NCBI GenBank assembly: GCA_946480915.1
Contig: CAMLLO010000009.1
Location: forward strand, 1-64,000
Source: an uncultured Sphingobacteriaceae bacterium
Lineage (GTDB): Bacteria > Bacteroidota > Bacteroidia > Sphingobacteriales > Sphingobacteriaceae
Length of the DNA stretch: 64,000 nucleotides
Reading direction: 5' to 3'
In this document: piece by piece, positions 30,979-40,696 of the stretch
Layout: the number at the start of each line of letters is the position of its first letter
How positions within the stretch are numbered: position 1 is the stretch's first letter
Position numbers and translations under genes: made by a program
Notes under the pieces: model-generated
Told to the model about the DNA's origin: nothing
Database searches by the model: none
What the model saw: the letters and a program-made list of their open reading frames with translations, nothing else

Positions 30979-31461
30979 ATGAAAGTAGGTATAATAATGG
31001 GCAGTAAATCAGATTTACCTGTAATGCAGGACGCCGCTGATATACTCAAAGAACTAGGCGTTGAATACGAAATTACCGTAGTATCTGCTCATCGCACTCC
31101 CGAAAGAATGTTTAATTATGCCAACAGTGCTGCTGAAAGAGGACTTAAAATAATTATTGCCGGCGCCGGCGGTGCTGCTCATTTGCCAGGAATGGTGGCC
31201 TCTATCACTCACCTTCCTGTTATCGGTGTTCCTGTAAAATCATCAAACTCAATTGATGGATGGGATTCTATACTTTCTATCTTACAAATGCCCAATGGTA
31301 TTCCGGTTGCTACTGTAGCTTTAAATGCCGCCAAAAATGCAGGTATACTGGCTGCACAAATTCTTGGAACCAGTGATGAAGCTTTAACAGAAAGATTAAA
31401 GGCTTATAAAAAAGAGCTTAAAGAAAAGGTGGAGGCATCTGCTAAAGAGATGGAAAGTTAG
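30979..31461 (+). CDS. purE: 5-(carboxyamino)imidazole ribonucleotide mutase
   Basis: Class I PurE, 160 residues. It converts N5-CAIR to CAIR. Key segments are [20 protein letters not shown] with the catalytic histidine, and [12 protein letters not shown]. It follows purK with about 105 AT-rich bases between, so joint transcription is likely. Confidence 0.97.
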   Translation: MKVGIIMGSKSDLPVMQDAADILKELGVEYEITVVSAHRTPERMFNYANSAAERGLKIIIAGAGGAAHLPGMVASITHLPVIGVPVKSSNSIDGWDSILSILQMPNGIPVATVALNAAKNAGILAAQILGTSDEALTERLKAYKKELKEKVEASAKEMES

Positions 31462-31635
31462 CCGCTCAGCTAAGTTTTTTCACTGTGGAAATCCATTTTA
31501 AATTTCCACAATAAGAGAACAATTATACAATATCAGTACTTTAAACGTTAGTTTTGCAAGATTTTCCACATCTGTTAATTACTCTTAATAATTAACCCTC
31601 TGGATATCTGTAATTTAGCACACATACTATTAATT

Positions 31636-34600
31636 ATGCTCAAAAACATTACCAAGATAACACTAGTATGCCTTCTTATATCAAGCGCTTCAATAGCTCA
31701 ACAAACCGAGTGGTTTACGTTAAATCAACATTATAAATCAGGATTAGAATTATTCGACAAGGGTAAATTTGTAGCTGCAAACGAGCAATTTAGTAAAGTA
31801 GAGCAGTTAAATACTGTTCCGTCAACTCAACCTGCAGACAATCGCCAGGTGTCTTTGTTAAAGGAAAATGCTAAATTTTATCAGGCGGTTTGCGCACTAA
31901 AACTGAACAACCAGAACGCTGAGAGCCTGTTTCTCAAGTTTATAAGAGAATATCCCGCCAGTGCAAATACCAAATCTGCCTACTTCCACATGGGAACTTC
32001 TTATTTCGAAAGAAAGAACTATGAAAAAGCAATTGAATGGTTTAAACAAATTGATGCAAATAGCTTAACGGCAAAGGAGACTGCCGAATATCGTTTCAAA
32101 TTAGCCTATTCGTATTTTACGATTAAGAATTACACATCAGCCGAACCTCTTTTCGCGAAATTAAAAGACCAGAAAAACGAATATTCAGAATCGTCCATAT
32201 ACTATTATGCATATCTTAATTACCTCGATGCGGATTATAAAACCGCGTTGAGAGAATTTGAACGTTTAAAAAATTCTAAAACTTATCAGGCGAGCTATCC
32301 CTATTATATTTCTGCCCTTTACTTCCTGGATAAGCGATATGACGATGTAATAAGCTACACTATACCTGCGATTGAAACCATAGATGCTAAATACAAGGCG
32401 GATATGTATAGAATTGTTGGTGCTACCTATTTCGCGAAAGCAGATTATAAGACCTCTGCCAGCTATTATCAAAAGTTTCAAGACCTCGACAAAGGAAAGA
32501 CCCAAAATAATCAGGATAGTTATCAGATTGGATACCTGCATTTGAAACTTGGTGATCCCCGAAAGGCGATATCTGAACTTGAAAAGATGGAAAGTCCTGA
32601 TATTTTCTATCAGCATGGAATGATTGTTTTGGGCGATGCATTTATAAAAACGGGCAATAAACAAGGAGCCAGAAACGCTTTCTTCAGAGCATCGAAAATG
32701 GATTTCGATCCTGCTTTGAAAGAAGAAGGCCTGTTGAATTATGCTAAGCTTTCGTATGAACTTGAGTTTCACACTGTAGCTTTAGATGCTGTCCAGGAAT
32801 TCATCAAAACCTATCCCCGTTCGGCCAAATTAAATGAAGCAAAAACCTTACTCGGACAAGTGCTTCTTTCTACAAAAAATTACAAAGATGCTGTAAACAT
32901 TCTGGAAACGATCTCCAATAAGTCGGAAGAAACCCGTGCTGTTTATCAGCGAGTAACTTATTACCGCGGACTTGAGTTTTACAATGAAAGAGCTTTTGAG
33001 AACAGCATATCTATGTTTATGCGCTCAATCAGTAATCCAATGGATAGCGAAATTGAGGCCATGGCTACTTATTGGCTTGCAGAGGCTATGTTTGAGGTTC
33101 GTAAATACGGAGAATCCGTGGCAACCTTCGAGAAATTCTTAAATTTATCTGCTGCCCGCAACACGGATGTTTTTAATTACGCTAACTACGCATTGGGTTA
33201 TTCAGCCTTCCAAAATGATAATTATGCCAAATCAGCAAATTACTTCCAGAAATTTTTAAATGGAAATGAAAAAGATCGTAACACGATAAATGATGCTACG
33301 CTGCGTCTGGCAGATTCTTACTTTGTAATAAAGAGCTATGCTCAGGCAATGACGCAATACAACAAAATAATTGCGTGGAACGCTAAAGGCGAGGATTATG
33401 CACTTTTTCAAAGAGGGATGATTCAAGGTTTACAGAACCAAAATGATGCGAAAATAAGCACCCATCAATCGTTATTAGCCCAGTATCCAAATTCTAATTA
33501 TGCTGATGATGCAATTTTTGAGATCGGCTATACCTATTTTGTGAAAGGCGATAATGAGCGGGCAAAAGCAGATCTTTCCAAGCTTATTGAAAAGTATCCA
33601 AGAAGCAGCTATGTACCGCGGGCCTTGGTTACCATCGGTCTTGTAAATTACAATCAGGATAAAGACGCAGAAGCCTTAGAGGCCTTTCAGCGTGTTGTTA
33701 AAGAGTATCCAACAACAGACGAAGCAAAGTTATCTCTCGAGTCGATTAAAAATATTTATCTCGATAAATCGGATGCTGACGGATTTTTGGCCTATGCAAA
33801 TACTACCAGTATTGGAAATCTAAGTACTGCAGAACAGGACAATATCACGTTTCAGGCTGCCAACAACCGCTTTTTAAAAGGTGATTTCCAAGGTGCCTTT
33901 GAAGCTATTAATGCATATTTTGATAAGTTTCCAAAGCCAATTCATGATAAACATGCCCGTTTTATCAGGGCCGAAAGCTTGGTTAAGATCAATCGTCCGG
34001 ATGAAGCAATTCCAGATTACAATGTAATTCTAAACGATTGGACAAGCGATTATACTGAACGCTCCTTAATTAGTATTTCCAAATTATATCTTAACCAGAA
34101 GAAATACAACGAAGCGGTTGTCTATCTCAAAAAACTCGAAATCACTTCAGAATATAAGGCCAATTATGGATTTGCTGTAAACAACCTGATGATTGCTTAC
34201 AGTCAGATGGGTATGCCCGATGATGTGCTTAATTATGTAACTATTGTAAAAGCTTTTGACAAAGCTTCTGCAGAAGACAAATACAGAGCTGGTTTATATG
34301 CAGGCAAGGCCTACTTAACGAAAGGAGATACCACGGCAGCTACGAAAGAATTCACAGAGATAGCTACTAAAACATCTACCGTAGTTGGCGCCGAGGCGAA
34401 ATACAACGTCGCTCTTCTACAATATTTGAAAGGTGATTTTAAAACCTCTCAAAAAACCGCGTTCGAATTGATCAATAAAATGCCTTCACATGATTATTGG
34501 GTAGCTAAGAGTTTCTTGCTCTTGGCGGATAATTACATCGCATTAAAAGATAATTTTCAGGCGAAAAGCACATTGCAAAGTATAATTTCAAATTATGAGG

Positions 34601-34662
34601 GAGACGATGACATCCTTCCCACAGCAAAAGCAAAGCTTGAGTCGTTAAATAAAAAGAAATAA
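31636..34662 (+). CDS. Large exported TPR repeat protein
   Basis: A 1008-residue protein with a signal peptide (cleavage near SIAQQ, residues 21-22) followed by at least a dozen TPR-like helical repeats, visible as repeated A-x2-Y-F and G-D-x-K patterns (for example YAKSANYFQKFLNG, AIEWFKQID). It is probably periplasmic or outer-membrane associated and serves as a scaffold. Its stop is one base from the start of the next barrel gene, so the pair probably work together. Confidence 0.85.
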   Translation: MLKNITKITLVCLLISSASIAQQTEWFTLNQHYKSGLELFDKGKFVAANEQFSKVEQLNTVPSTQPADNRQVSLLKENAKFYQAVCALKLNNQNAESLFLKFIREYPASANTKSAYFHMGTSYFERKNYEKAIEWFKQIDANSLTAKETAEYRFKLAYSYFTIKNYTSAEPLFAKLKDQKNEYSESSIYYYAYLNYLDADYKTALREFERLKNSKTYQASYPYYISALYFLDKRYDDVISYTIPAIETIDAKYKADMYRIVGATYFAKADYKTSASYYQKFQDLDKGKTQNNQDSYQIGYLHLKLGDPRKAISELEKMESPDIFYQHGMIVLGDAFIKTGNKQGARNAFFRASKMDFDPALKEEGLLNYAKLSYELEFHTVALDAVQEFIKTYPRSAKLNEAKTLLGQVLLSTKNYKDAVNILETISNKSEETRAVYQRVTYYRGLEFYNERAFENSISMFMRSISNPMDSEIEAMATYWLAEAMFEVRKYGESVATFEKFLNLSAARNTDVFNYANYALGYSAFQNDNYAKSANYFQKFLNGNEKDRNTINDATLRLADSYFVIKSYAQAMTQYNKIIAWNAKGEDYALFQRGMIQGLQNQNDAKISTHQSLLAQYPNSNYADDAIFEIGYTYFVKGDNERAKADLSKLIEKYPRSSYVPRALVTIGLVNYNQDKDAEALEAFQRVVKEYPTTDEAKLSLESIKNIYLDKSDADGFLAYANTTSIGNLSTAEQDNITFQAANNRFLKGDFQGAFEAINAYFDKFPKPIHDKHARFIRAESLVKINRPDEAIPDYNVILNDWTSDYTERSLISISKLYLNQKKYNEAVVYLKKLEITSEYKANYGFAVNNLMIAYSQMGMPDDVLNYVTIVKAFDKASAEDKYRAGLYAGKAYLTKGDTTAATKEFTEIATKTSTVVGAEAKYNVALLQYLKGDFKTSQKTAFELINKMPSHDYWVAKSFLLLADNYIALKDNFQAKSTLQSIISNYEGDDDILPTAKAKLESLNKKK

Positions 34663-34663
34663 C

Positions 34664-36352
34664 ATGAAGTCGACATATTTTCAATATACATTCCTCTTTC
34701 TGATCACTTCTTCGCTGGCAAGTTTCTCGCAAACTAGCACAGAAGAGAAAAAAAGCGAGCCGGCGAAAGCTGAAATCACCGAAGAAATTGAAGTTGTAAG
34801 ACCTTACATGCCAGTGCTCGCAGATGCATCTAAAATCAGGCGCAGTCCTGATCTGGATATAAACAAGCCTTTTAAACCAAATTTAAAATACACCATTCTT
34901 GATAAAAGGCTCGAACTGAACAGCGATTTACGCCAGTTACAAGCTCAGGACATAAATCTTCTAGCTCCCCCAACGCTTAGAAATAATTACGCGAAACTTG
35001 GAGCCGGAAATCTGGGCACTCTACTCGGAGAAGTATACATAAACACCGGTTCGGACGAAGCCCTGCAGGCTGGAGGTTTTTTCAAACACATTAACCAGAG
35101 TGGCGATTTAAATCAGCAAAATATATCTCGCCAGGAGCTTGGCATTTTTGGAAAAAGCATTCAGGACAAAATCACTTTAAACGGTGAGCTGGGGTACGAC
35201 AGACATTCGACTTTTTTATATGGCTTCAATCCAGAAAATGCCTTAGCAAACCCCGACCCGAAACAGCAACGCTGGGGTAATTTAAATCTTAGAGGCGAGT
35301 TGCTAAAGAATTTTACAGAAACTTCTGAATCTGATTACGCTGCGAAAATCGATGCCTATTTCTTAGGCAGCAGCCATGACGCAAAAGAGACATCTTACAC
35401 ATTAAGCGGCTTTTTCAATAAGGTTTGGAAAGACTTTAATGTAGGAGCGAATAGTTCGATAGATTTTACGGCAACGAAAGATAGCGCGTATGATATCAGC
35501 AATAACCTGATCAGAATCAATCCCTATCTGAAGCTTCAGGGTAAAAATTACAAACTTTCGCTAGGAATTAATCTTGTTAAGGAGTTTGGTACCAGTTCAA
35601 GAACTAACCTTTTCCCGACGGTAATTGCCGAATTCCCAATTGTACCCGGATATGCCACCATATTCGGAGGCTATACCGGTGATGTACTTAAATCCACTCT
35701 TAAAAACTTTGCCACGGAGAATCCTTATCTCGCGAAAAATATAGCTGTCGAAAATGCGATAGAAAAATCCAACATTTATGGTGGGATCAAGGGGAATGCA
35801 GGTGCAGGATTCGGATTTAAGGCAATGGTTTTTTACAAAACAATTCAGGATATGCCACTTTTCACGAACAGCAAGAGTGGTTTTCAACAATTTGATGTAA
35901 TCTACGACAGAGGAAACAGTAAGACTTTTGGGCTGGAGGGCGAGTTAAGCGTAAAAGCATCAGAAACTCTAAATTTAACCGGAAAGTTATTAATGAATGA
36001 TTATAGTATGGGAACTGAAGAGGAGGCTTGGTACAAACCCAATTTTCGCCTGTATTCTAACGCCCGGTTATCTTTAAACAAGAAATTTATTTTAGACGCA
36101 GAACTGGTTCTTAATGGAGATTCTAACGGTCTAACATATGTTCCAAATGCTGATTCCAGCTTACCACCTGAGCGAAAAATTATAGCTGTTAACAGCTATG
36201 TTGATTTAAGCGCAGGTGCAGAATACCAGGTGAAGGATAAAATCGGCATTTTCTTAAGAGCCAATAATCTTTTTGGGAACGAATATCAACGTTACTTATA
36301 TTACCCTAATCTCGGATTAAATATTCTGGGTGGTCTTAATTATTCATTCTGA
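34664..36352 (+). CDS. Outer-membrane beta-barrel protein, TonB-receptor-like without plug
   Basis: A 562-residue exported protein (signal 1-22). A Glu/Lys-rich linker (24-45) leads to VVRPYMPVLADASKI, which resembles the N-terminus of TonB-linked Bacteroidota barrels. The rest reads as about 20 amphipathic strands and ends with LNILGGLNYSF. No plug domain of normal size is present. It lies directly between the TPR gene and an HU/SPOR gene in the block that also encodes ExbB, ExbD and TonB, so energised transport or protein-assembly work is plausible. Substrate unknown. Confidence 0.75.
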   Translation: MKSTYFQYTFLFLITSSLASFSQTSTEEKKSEPAKAEITEEIEVVRPYMPVLADASKIRRSPDLDINKPFKPNLKYTILDKRLELNSDLRQLQAQDINLLAPPTLRNNYAKLGAGNLGTLLGEVYINTGSDEALQAGGFFKHINQSGDLNQQNISRQELGIFGKSIQDKITLNGELGYDRHSTFLYGFNPENALANPDPKQQRWGNLNLRGELLKNFTETSESDYAAKIDAYFLGSSHDAKETSYTLSGFFNKVWKDFNVGANSSIDFTATKDSAYDISNNLIRINPYLKLQGKNYKLSLGINLVKEFGTSSRTNLFPTVIAEFPIVPGYATIFGGYTGDVLKSTLKNFATENPYLAKNIAVENAIEKSNIYGGIKGNAGAGFGFKAMVFYKTIQDMPLFTNSKSGFQQFDVIYDRGNSKTFGLEGELSVKASETLNLTGKLLMNDYSMGTEEEAWYKPNFRLYSNARLSLNKKFILDAELVLNGDSNGLTYVPNADSSLPPERKIIAVNSYVDLSAGAEYQVKDKIGIFLRANNLFGNEYQRYLYYPNLGLNILGGLNYSF

Positions 36353-36394
36353 TGTTATTTGTCTCATCAACAATTTAAATTAATTTTACCCTGA

Positions 36395-37429
36395 ATGGAT
36401 ATAGGTCAATATATTTCAGATTTACTTAATGAGCATAATGAAGTAAGCCTTCCGGGCTTTGGTACTTTTTTCAAAAGAAGTAGGAGTGCTTATTATAACG
36501 AAGCTGAGGGTATATTTTATCCCCCCGCCGATATTATAGATTTTAAATCGGAGGAAGAAGGATCTCCATTACTTGTAAATTTTATTGTCGATAGTAAACA
36601 TATTTCAGAAGCATCTGCTCTTTATTTTATTGAGCGTTTTTGCGAAAATCTGAAAAGTACACTTAACAGAGACTTAAGTGCCACCATTTCGCCTCTTGGT
36701 TCGTTACATAAAACGAATGATGGCTATTCTCTTGAACCTATGTCGACTCAAGGGGCTGCTTTTTTTGGATTAAAACCAATCAAAGACTCACATACAGCAG
36801 TTATTGACCATCGAAAAAACAACGATATCCAGGCTCCTGAACAACAACTTGAATATGCTGAGGAAAAGTCTGGTTCAAGTTCAAAAGGTATTTGGATAAT
36901 ATTGTCGATTATAGTGTTGCTTTTCGCCCTTGGTGGTTTAGCTTTTTTCTACTACCCTGAGCTGTTTAAAAATTTAAATCTTCAAACAAATAACAAGCCC
37001 CGCCCTAAAACCGTTAGCCCTGTTATTAAACCCAGCACTATTAAGGATTCAGTTTCGTTTGCTGACAGTTTAGTTAAGGAACTCGAAAAACAGGGGATGC
37101 ACGGTGCGCAGGTAGAAAAAGCACAAGACACGTTACGTAGTAATATTACCACATCTCTGGATAGCACAAAAAAAGCATCGCAACCTGATAAGGTCTACGA
37201 GGTTATCGTCGCTTCATTTGGATTAAAAAGAGAAGCGGAAGCATCTGTTCGAAACTTACGCCACAGAGGTATTGACGCCAAGATAGTTGTGGATTCTAAA
37301 AAACCAAAGTATAAAGTAAGTTTAGGCACCTTTACCACGATGGTTGCTGCCAACAAAGAAAAAAAACGTATACAGCAGGAATTAATCAAAGACGCCTGGA
37401 TTTTAACTGTAATAAATAAAGAAAATTAA
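36395..37429 (+). CDS. HU-like domain protein with membrane helix and SPOR domain
   Basis: A 344-residue protein. Residues 1-125 look like the paired HU/CCDC81-type domain of Bacteroidota (MDIGQYISDLLNEHNEVSLP, GFGTFFKR). One transmembrane helix lies at about 165-187 (IWIILSIIVLLFALGGLAFF). A variable linker leads to a C-terminal SPOR domain (about 268-340, YEVIVASFGLKREAEASV). SPOR domains bind denuded peptidoglycan at division sites. This places an HU-like domain in the cytoplasm and a glycan-binding domain in the periplasm. It precedes exbB by seven bases. Confidence 0.85.
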   Translation: MDIGQYISDLLNEHNEVSLPGFGTFFKRSRSAYYNEAEGIFYPPADIIDFKSEEEGSPLLVNFIVDSKHISEASALYFIERFCENLKSTLNRDLSATISPLGSLHKTNDGYSLEPMSTQGAAFFGLKPIKDSHTAVIDHRKNNDIQAPEQQLEYAEEKSGSSSKGIWIILSIIVLLFALGGLAFFYYPELFKNLNLQTNNKPRPKTVSPVIKPSTIKDSVSFADSLVKELEKQGMHGAQVEKAQDTLRSNITTSLDSTKKASQPDKVYEVIVASFGLKREAEASVRNLRHRGIDAKIVVDSKKPKYKVSLGTFTTMVAANKEKKRIQQELIKDAWILTVINKEN

Positions 37430-37436
37430 TACACAC

Positions 37437-38141
37437 ATGTTTTTACTTCAATCAGATTCATTTAATACCATAATGCCAGATACCGTTGCCACAGCTGCAA
37501 CACAAACTGCTCAAGCCGCTCAGGAATTACGATTCATAGACCTGTTAATAAAGGGTGGCTGGGTAATGATTCCTATCGCGATCTTATTTTTCCTGGGACT
37601 GATTATTTTTATAGAACGATACATCACTATTAGAAAAGCTTCAAGAGACGAATCTAATCTGATGATGCAGGTTAAACAAAATATCCTGTCAGGAAAGCTC
37701 GATACAGCCATTGCATTTTGTCGCAACAGTAACACTCCGCTTGGCCGTATGCTTCAAAAGGGACTAACCCGCATAGGCCGCCCCATAAAGGATATTGAAG
37801 GTGCTATTGAAAATATAGGCAAACTCGAAGTTTCTAAATTAGAAAAGAACATTAGTATTCTTGGAATTATAGCAGGTATAGCGCCAATGTTTGGTTTCGT
37901 AGGTACCATTTCAGGAGTTATCAGAATATTTTATAACATCTCATTATCCGATAATATTAGTATGGGAATTATAGCGGGTGGTCTTTACGAAAAGATGATC
38001 ACTTCGGCCGCGGGATTAATGATTGGTATTGTAGCTTATATCGGATACCATGTGTTAAATATCATGGTAGACAGAGTTATTTTAAGAATGGAAACCGATG
38101 CTATAGAGTTTATTGATCTGTTAGAAGAGCCGGGACGATGA
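37437..38141 (+). CDS. ExbB/TolQ-type proton channel subunit
   Basis: A 234-residue MotA/TolQ/ExbB family protein with one N-terminal membrane helix (about 38-58) and two near the C-terminus (about 138-160 and 175-200). The family's GIIAGIAPMFGFVGTISGVI region and MITSAAGLMIGIVAYIGYH are intact. It forms the motor with ExbD and TonB. It overlaps the exbD start by four bases (ATGA). A second in-frame ATG 12 codons downstream is possible but would not change the domains. Confidence 0.92.
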   Translation: MFLLQSDSFNTIMPDTVATAATQTAQAAQELRFIDLLIKGGWVMIPIAILFFLGLIIFIERYITIRKASRDESNLMMQVKQNILSGKLDTAIAFCRNSNTPLGRMLQKGLTRIGRPIKDIEGAIENIGKLEVSKLEKNISILGIIAGIAPMFGFVGTISGVIRIFYNISLSDNISMGIIAGGLYEKMITSAAGLMIGIVAYIGYHVLNIMVDRVILRMETDAIEFIDLLEEPGR

Positions 38142-38533
38142 ATTTGAAAGGAAGAAAACGCCCTCATGCAGAAATACACACTTCTGCAATGAATGATATC
38201 ATGTTTTTTTTGATGTTATTCTTTCTTATTGCTTCAACGGTAACCAATCCAAATGTAATTAAACTGATGCTCCCAAAATCCGATTCGGGACAATCAGTTT
38301 CTAAAAAAACCGTTACAATAGCAGTAACAAAAGACCTTGAATACTTTTTGGATAAACAACTGGTTACACCAGAGGAGTTACCAGGCCGCCTTGCAGCATA
38401 TAAGAAGCAAGCTGCTGAATTAACGATTGTGTTATACGTTGACCGGACAGTAGCAATTCAGGATGTGGTTCAAATTATGGATATTGCTAATAAAATGTCG
38501 ATTAAATTAGTACTGGCAACAGAACCAAAATAA
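38138..38533 (+). CDS. ExbD/TolR-type biopolymer transport protein
   Basis: A 131-residue protein with one N-terminal helix (MNDIMFFLMLFFLIASTV) that carries the aspartate expected to conduct protons, and a periplasmic domain. It is coupled to exbB by overlap and to the following tonB-like gene by a one-base gap. Confidence 0.93.
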   Translation: MNLKGRKRPHAEIHTSAMNDIMFFLMLFFLIASTVTNPNVIKLMLPKSDSGQSVSKKTVTIAVTKDLEYFLDKQLVTPEELPGRLAAYKKQAAELTIVLYVDRTVAIQDVVQIMDIANKMSIKLVLATEPK

Positions 38534-38534
38534 T

Positions 38535-39344
38535 ATGCCCTATCAGGAAGAAAATAATTATCCCAAAGCTATTGCCTTTTCTACAGGCTTTATGGCTTTG
38601 ATTTTTTTGATAAGCTATTTTATAGTTTTTGGAATGAGCACCCGTCCTCAAGACTTAGGTATGGGCGGAATTGTTGTGAACTATGGTACGGTACCTGAAG
38701 GAATGGGCGACGATTTTAACAGTATAGACGAACCATCTGTTTCGCCAAATGCAAATCAAACTGCTCCTGATAAAGTAATAGAAAATCCGGAGACTCAAAC
38801 AACTCCTACGTCCGAAACGAGCGATAAAGCAGTTGTAACGCAAGATTTAGATGATGCTCCGGCAATAAGCACATCGAAAAAAAGCAGCACTGCTACCCCG
38901 ACCACCTCTCCTGAGAAAAAAGATAGTAAGCCGACTGTTAATGAGAATGCGCTGTACAAAGGCAAAAAAAGTACTGGAACAGGCGAAGGTGACGGAACAG
39001 GTAGTACGCCAGGAAATCAGGGCGATCCAGACGGATCTACTTTGGCGCCTAATTACGGCGAGGGTGGTTCCGGATTTGGCAACGCCAGATTACCAAACCG
39101 AACCTCAGTTATTAAACCAAAAGTTGAAGATACCGGTCAAGCTACAGGTAAGATCGTAATTGATATCAGGGTTGACAAGAATGGTGACGTTATTTATGCC
39201 AGAGTGGGAAAAGGAACCACGATTGCAGATTATCAGTTACAGCAGAAGTGCATAAGAGCCGTTAATGGCGCGAGGTTTAATCGTTCTGAGACCGCACCAG
39301 AGATTCAGCAAGGCAGCTTTGTATTTAGCTTTAAAGTTGATTAA
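38535..39344 (+). CDS. TonB-like energy transducer
   Basis: A 269-residue protein: short cytoplasmic start, one membrane helix (about 10-32), a long disordered periplasmic linker rich in Ser, Thr, Pro and Gly, then a C-terminal TonB-type domain (about 195-269: GKIVIDIRVDKNGDVIYARV, QQGSFVFSFKVD). The linker has many more Gly and Thr than the Pro-rich E. coli TonB. It completes an exbB-exbD-tonB set that is transcribed with the upstream envelope genes. Confidence 0.88.
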   Translation: MPYQEENNYPKAIAFSTGFMALIFLISYFIVFGMSTRPQDLGMGGIVVNYGTVPEGMGDDFNSIDEPSVSPNANQTAPDKVIENPETQTTPTSETSDKAVVTQDLDDAPAISTSKKSSTATPTTSPEKKDSKPTVNENALYKGKKSTGTGEGDGTGSTPGNQGDPDGSTLAPNYGEGGSGFGNARLPNRTSVIKPKVEDTGQATGKIVIDIRVDKNGDVIYARVGKGTTIADYQLQQKCIRAVNGARFNRSETAPEIQQGSFVFSFKVD

Positions 39345-39358
39345 GCTCTCAAGCTTAA

Positions 39359-40654
39359 ATGGATTACCAGCAAACACTCAAATATCTATATTTCCGCTTA
39401 CCCATGTTTTCCAGATTGGGTGCATCTGCTATTAAAAAAGATTTATTTAATACTATTGAGCTTTGTAAGCGTTTAGATAATCCACAATCCAAATTCAAAT
39501 CTATCCATGTAGCAGGCACAAATGGCAAAGGTTCAGTATCGCACATGCTGGCAGCTGTTTTACAAACCGCCGGTTATAAAACAGGACTTTACACTTCGCC
39601 TCACCTCCGAGATTTCAGAGAACGCATCCGTATAAACGGAGAAATGATTTCAGAGAACGAAGTCGTAAAATTCGTTGAGCAACAGCAGAAAAATATTGAA
39701 GAAATAGAGCCATCTTTTTTCGAAGTTACCGTGGCGATGGCCTTTCAATACTTTGCCAGCGAAGAAGTGGATATTGCGATAATTGAAGTTGGCCTTGGGG
39801 GCAGATTAGATTCAACCAATATCATTACTCCTCTCCTATCGGTTGTTACGAATATCGGTTACGATCATACCAATATCCTGGGGAATACACTCGGTGAAAT
39901 AGCGTTTGAAAAAGCGGGTATTATAAAAAAAAACATTCCGGTAGTTATTGGAGAGAAACAAGGAGAGATCGAGAATGTATTTATCAATAAAGCGGATGAA
40001 AACAGTTCTAAACTTGTGTTCGCATCCGACGAATGGTCTTTGGAAGAAGAAACCAAGAATCAGGAAACCCCAAATATCTTAAGTCTCGATGCGACTTCAA
40101 AATCAGATCACACCACAATTCCGATAGATCTTGACCTTACCGGCACTTACCAACAAAAAAACATTAAGACTGTTCTAAGCGCTGTTAATGAATTAAAGCA
40201 ACAAGGGTTCCAGATAACAAACACGCATATCCAAAGCGCCTTAAAACGAGTTAAACAGCTTACGGGATTAATGGGTCGTTGGGAAACCCTAAGCACAAAT
40301 CCGCTTACCATTTGCGATACTGGCCATAATGAACATGGTATACAGGAAGTAATGAAAAACATTCATTCTACTCCGTATAAAAATCTCCATATGGTTATTG
40401 GAATGGTGAAAGATAAAGATATTAAGAAGGTTCTATCTCTGCTTCCCGCAAACGCGGAATATTATTTTTGCGCACCGAATATTGAGCGGGCAAAACCTGC
40501 TGTTGAATTATCCCGGGAAGCTGAGGCATTCAATTTAAAAGGCACCGAATTTTCTTCGGTGAAAGCAGCACTTGGAGCTGCCAGGAAAGCTGCGGATCAA
40601 GATGATTTAATATTTATTGGTGGCAGTACGTTTGTGGTGGCTGAAATTATTTAA
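39359..40654 (+). CDS. folC: Folylpolyglutamate synthase / dihydrofolate synthase
   Basis: A 431-residue Mur-ligase-like enzyme that adds glutamate to folates and, in many bacteria, makes dihydrofolate from dihydropteroate. The ATP loop GTNGKGSVSHML, SPHLRDFRERIRING and EVGLGGRLDSTN are intact. It follows the tonB-like gene after 14 bases. Its stop codon forms the start of a strong hairpin. Confidence 0.95.
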   Translation: MDYQQTLKYLYFRLPMFSRLGASAIKKDLFNTIELCKRLDNPQSKFKSIHVAGTNGKGSVSHMLAAVLQTAGYKTGLYTSPHLRDFRERIRINGEMISENEVVKFVEQQQKNIEEIEPSFFEVTVAMAFQYFASEEVDIAIIEVGLGGRLDSTNIITPLLSVVTNIGYDHTNILGNTLGEIAFEKAGIIKKNIPVVIGEKQGEIENVFINKADENSSKLVFASDEWSLEEETKNQETPNILSLDATSKSDHTTIPIDLDLTGTYQQKNIKTVLSAVNELKQQGFQITNTHIQSALKRVKQLTGLMGRWETLSTNPLTICDTGHNEHGIQEVMKNIHSTPYKNLHMVIGMVKDKDIKKVLSLLPANAEYYFCAPNIERAKPAVELSREAEAFNLKGTEFSSVKAALGAARKAADQDDLIFIGGSTFVVAEII

Positions 40655-40687
40655 ACTTTCCAAAAGTTTAGAACTTTTGGAAAGTTT
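40653..40687. repeat. Perfect 16-bp hairpin between convergent folC and aguA
   Basis: AAACTTTCCAAAAGTT (40653-40668) pairs perfectly with AACTTTTGGAAAGTTT (40672-40687) around a TAG loop. It begins inside the folC stop codon and ends 10 bases before the aguA stop. There is no T run, so it is either a bidirectional terminator of unusual kind or a dispersed palindrome. Confidence 0.8.
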
Positions 40688-40696
40688 ACTGCTGCC

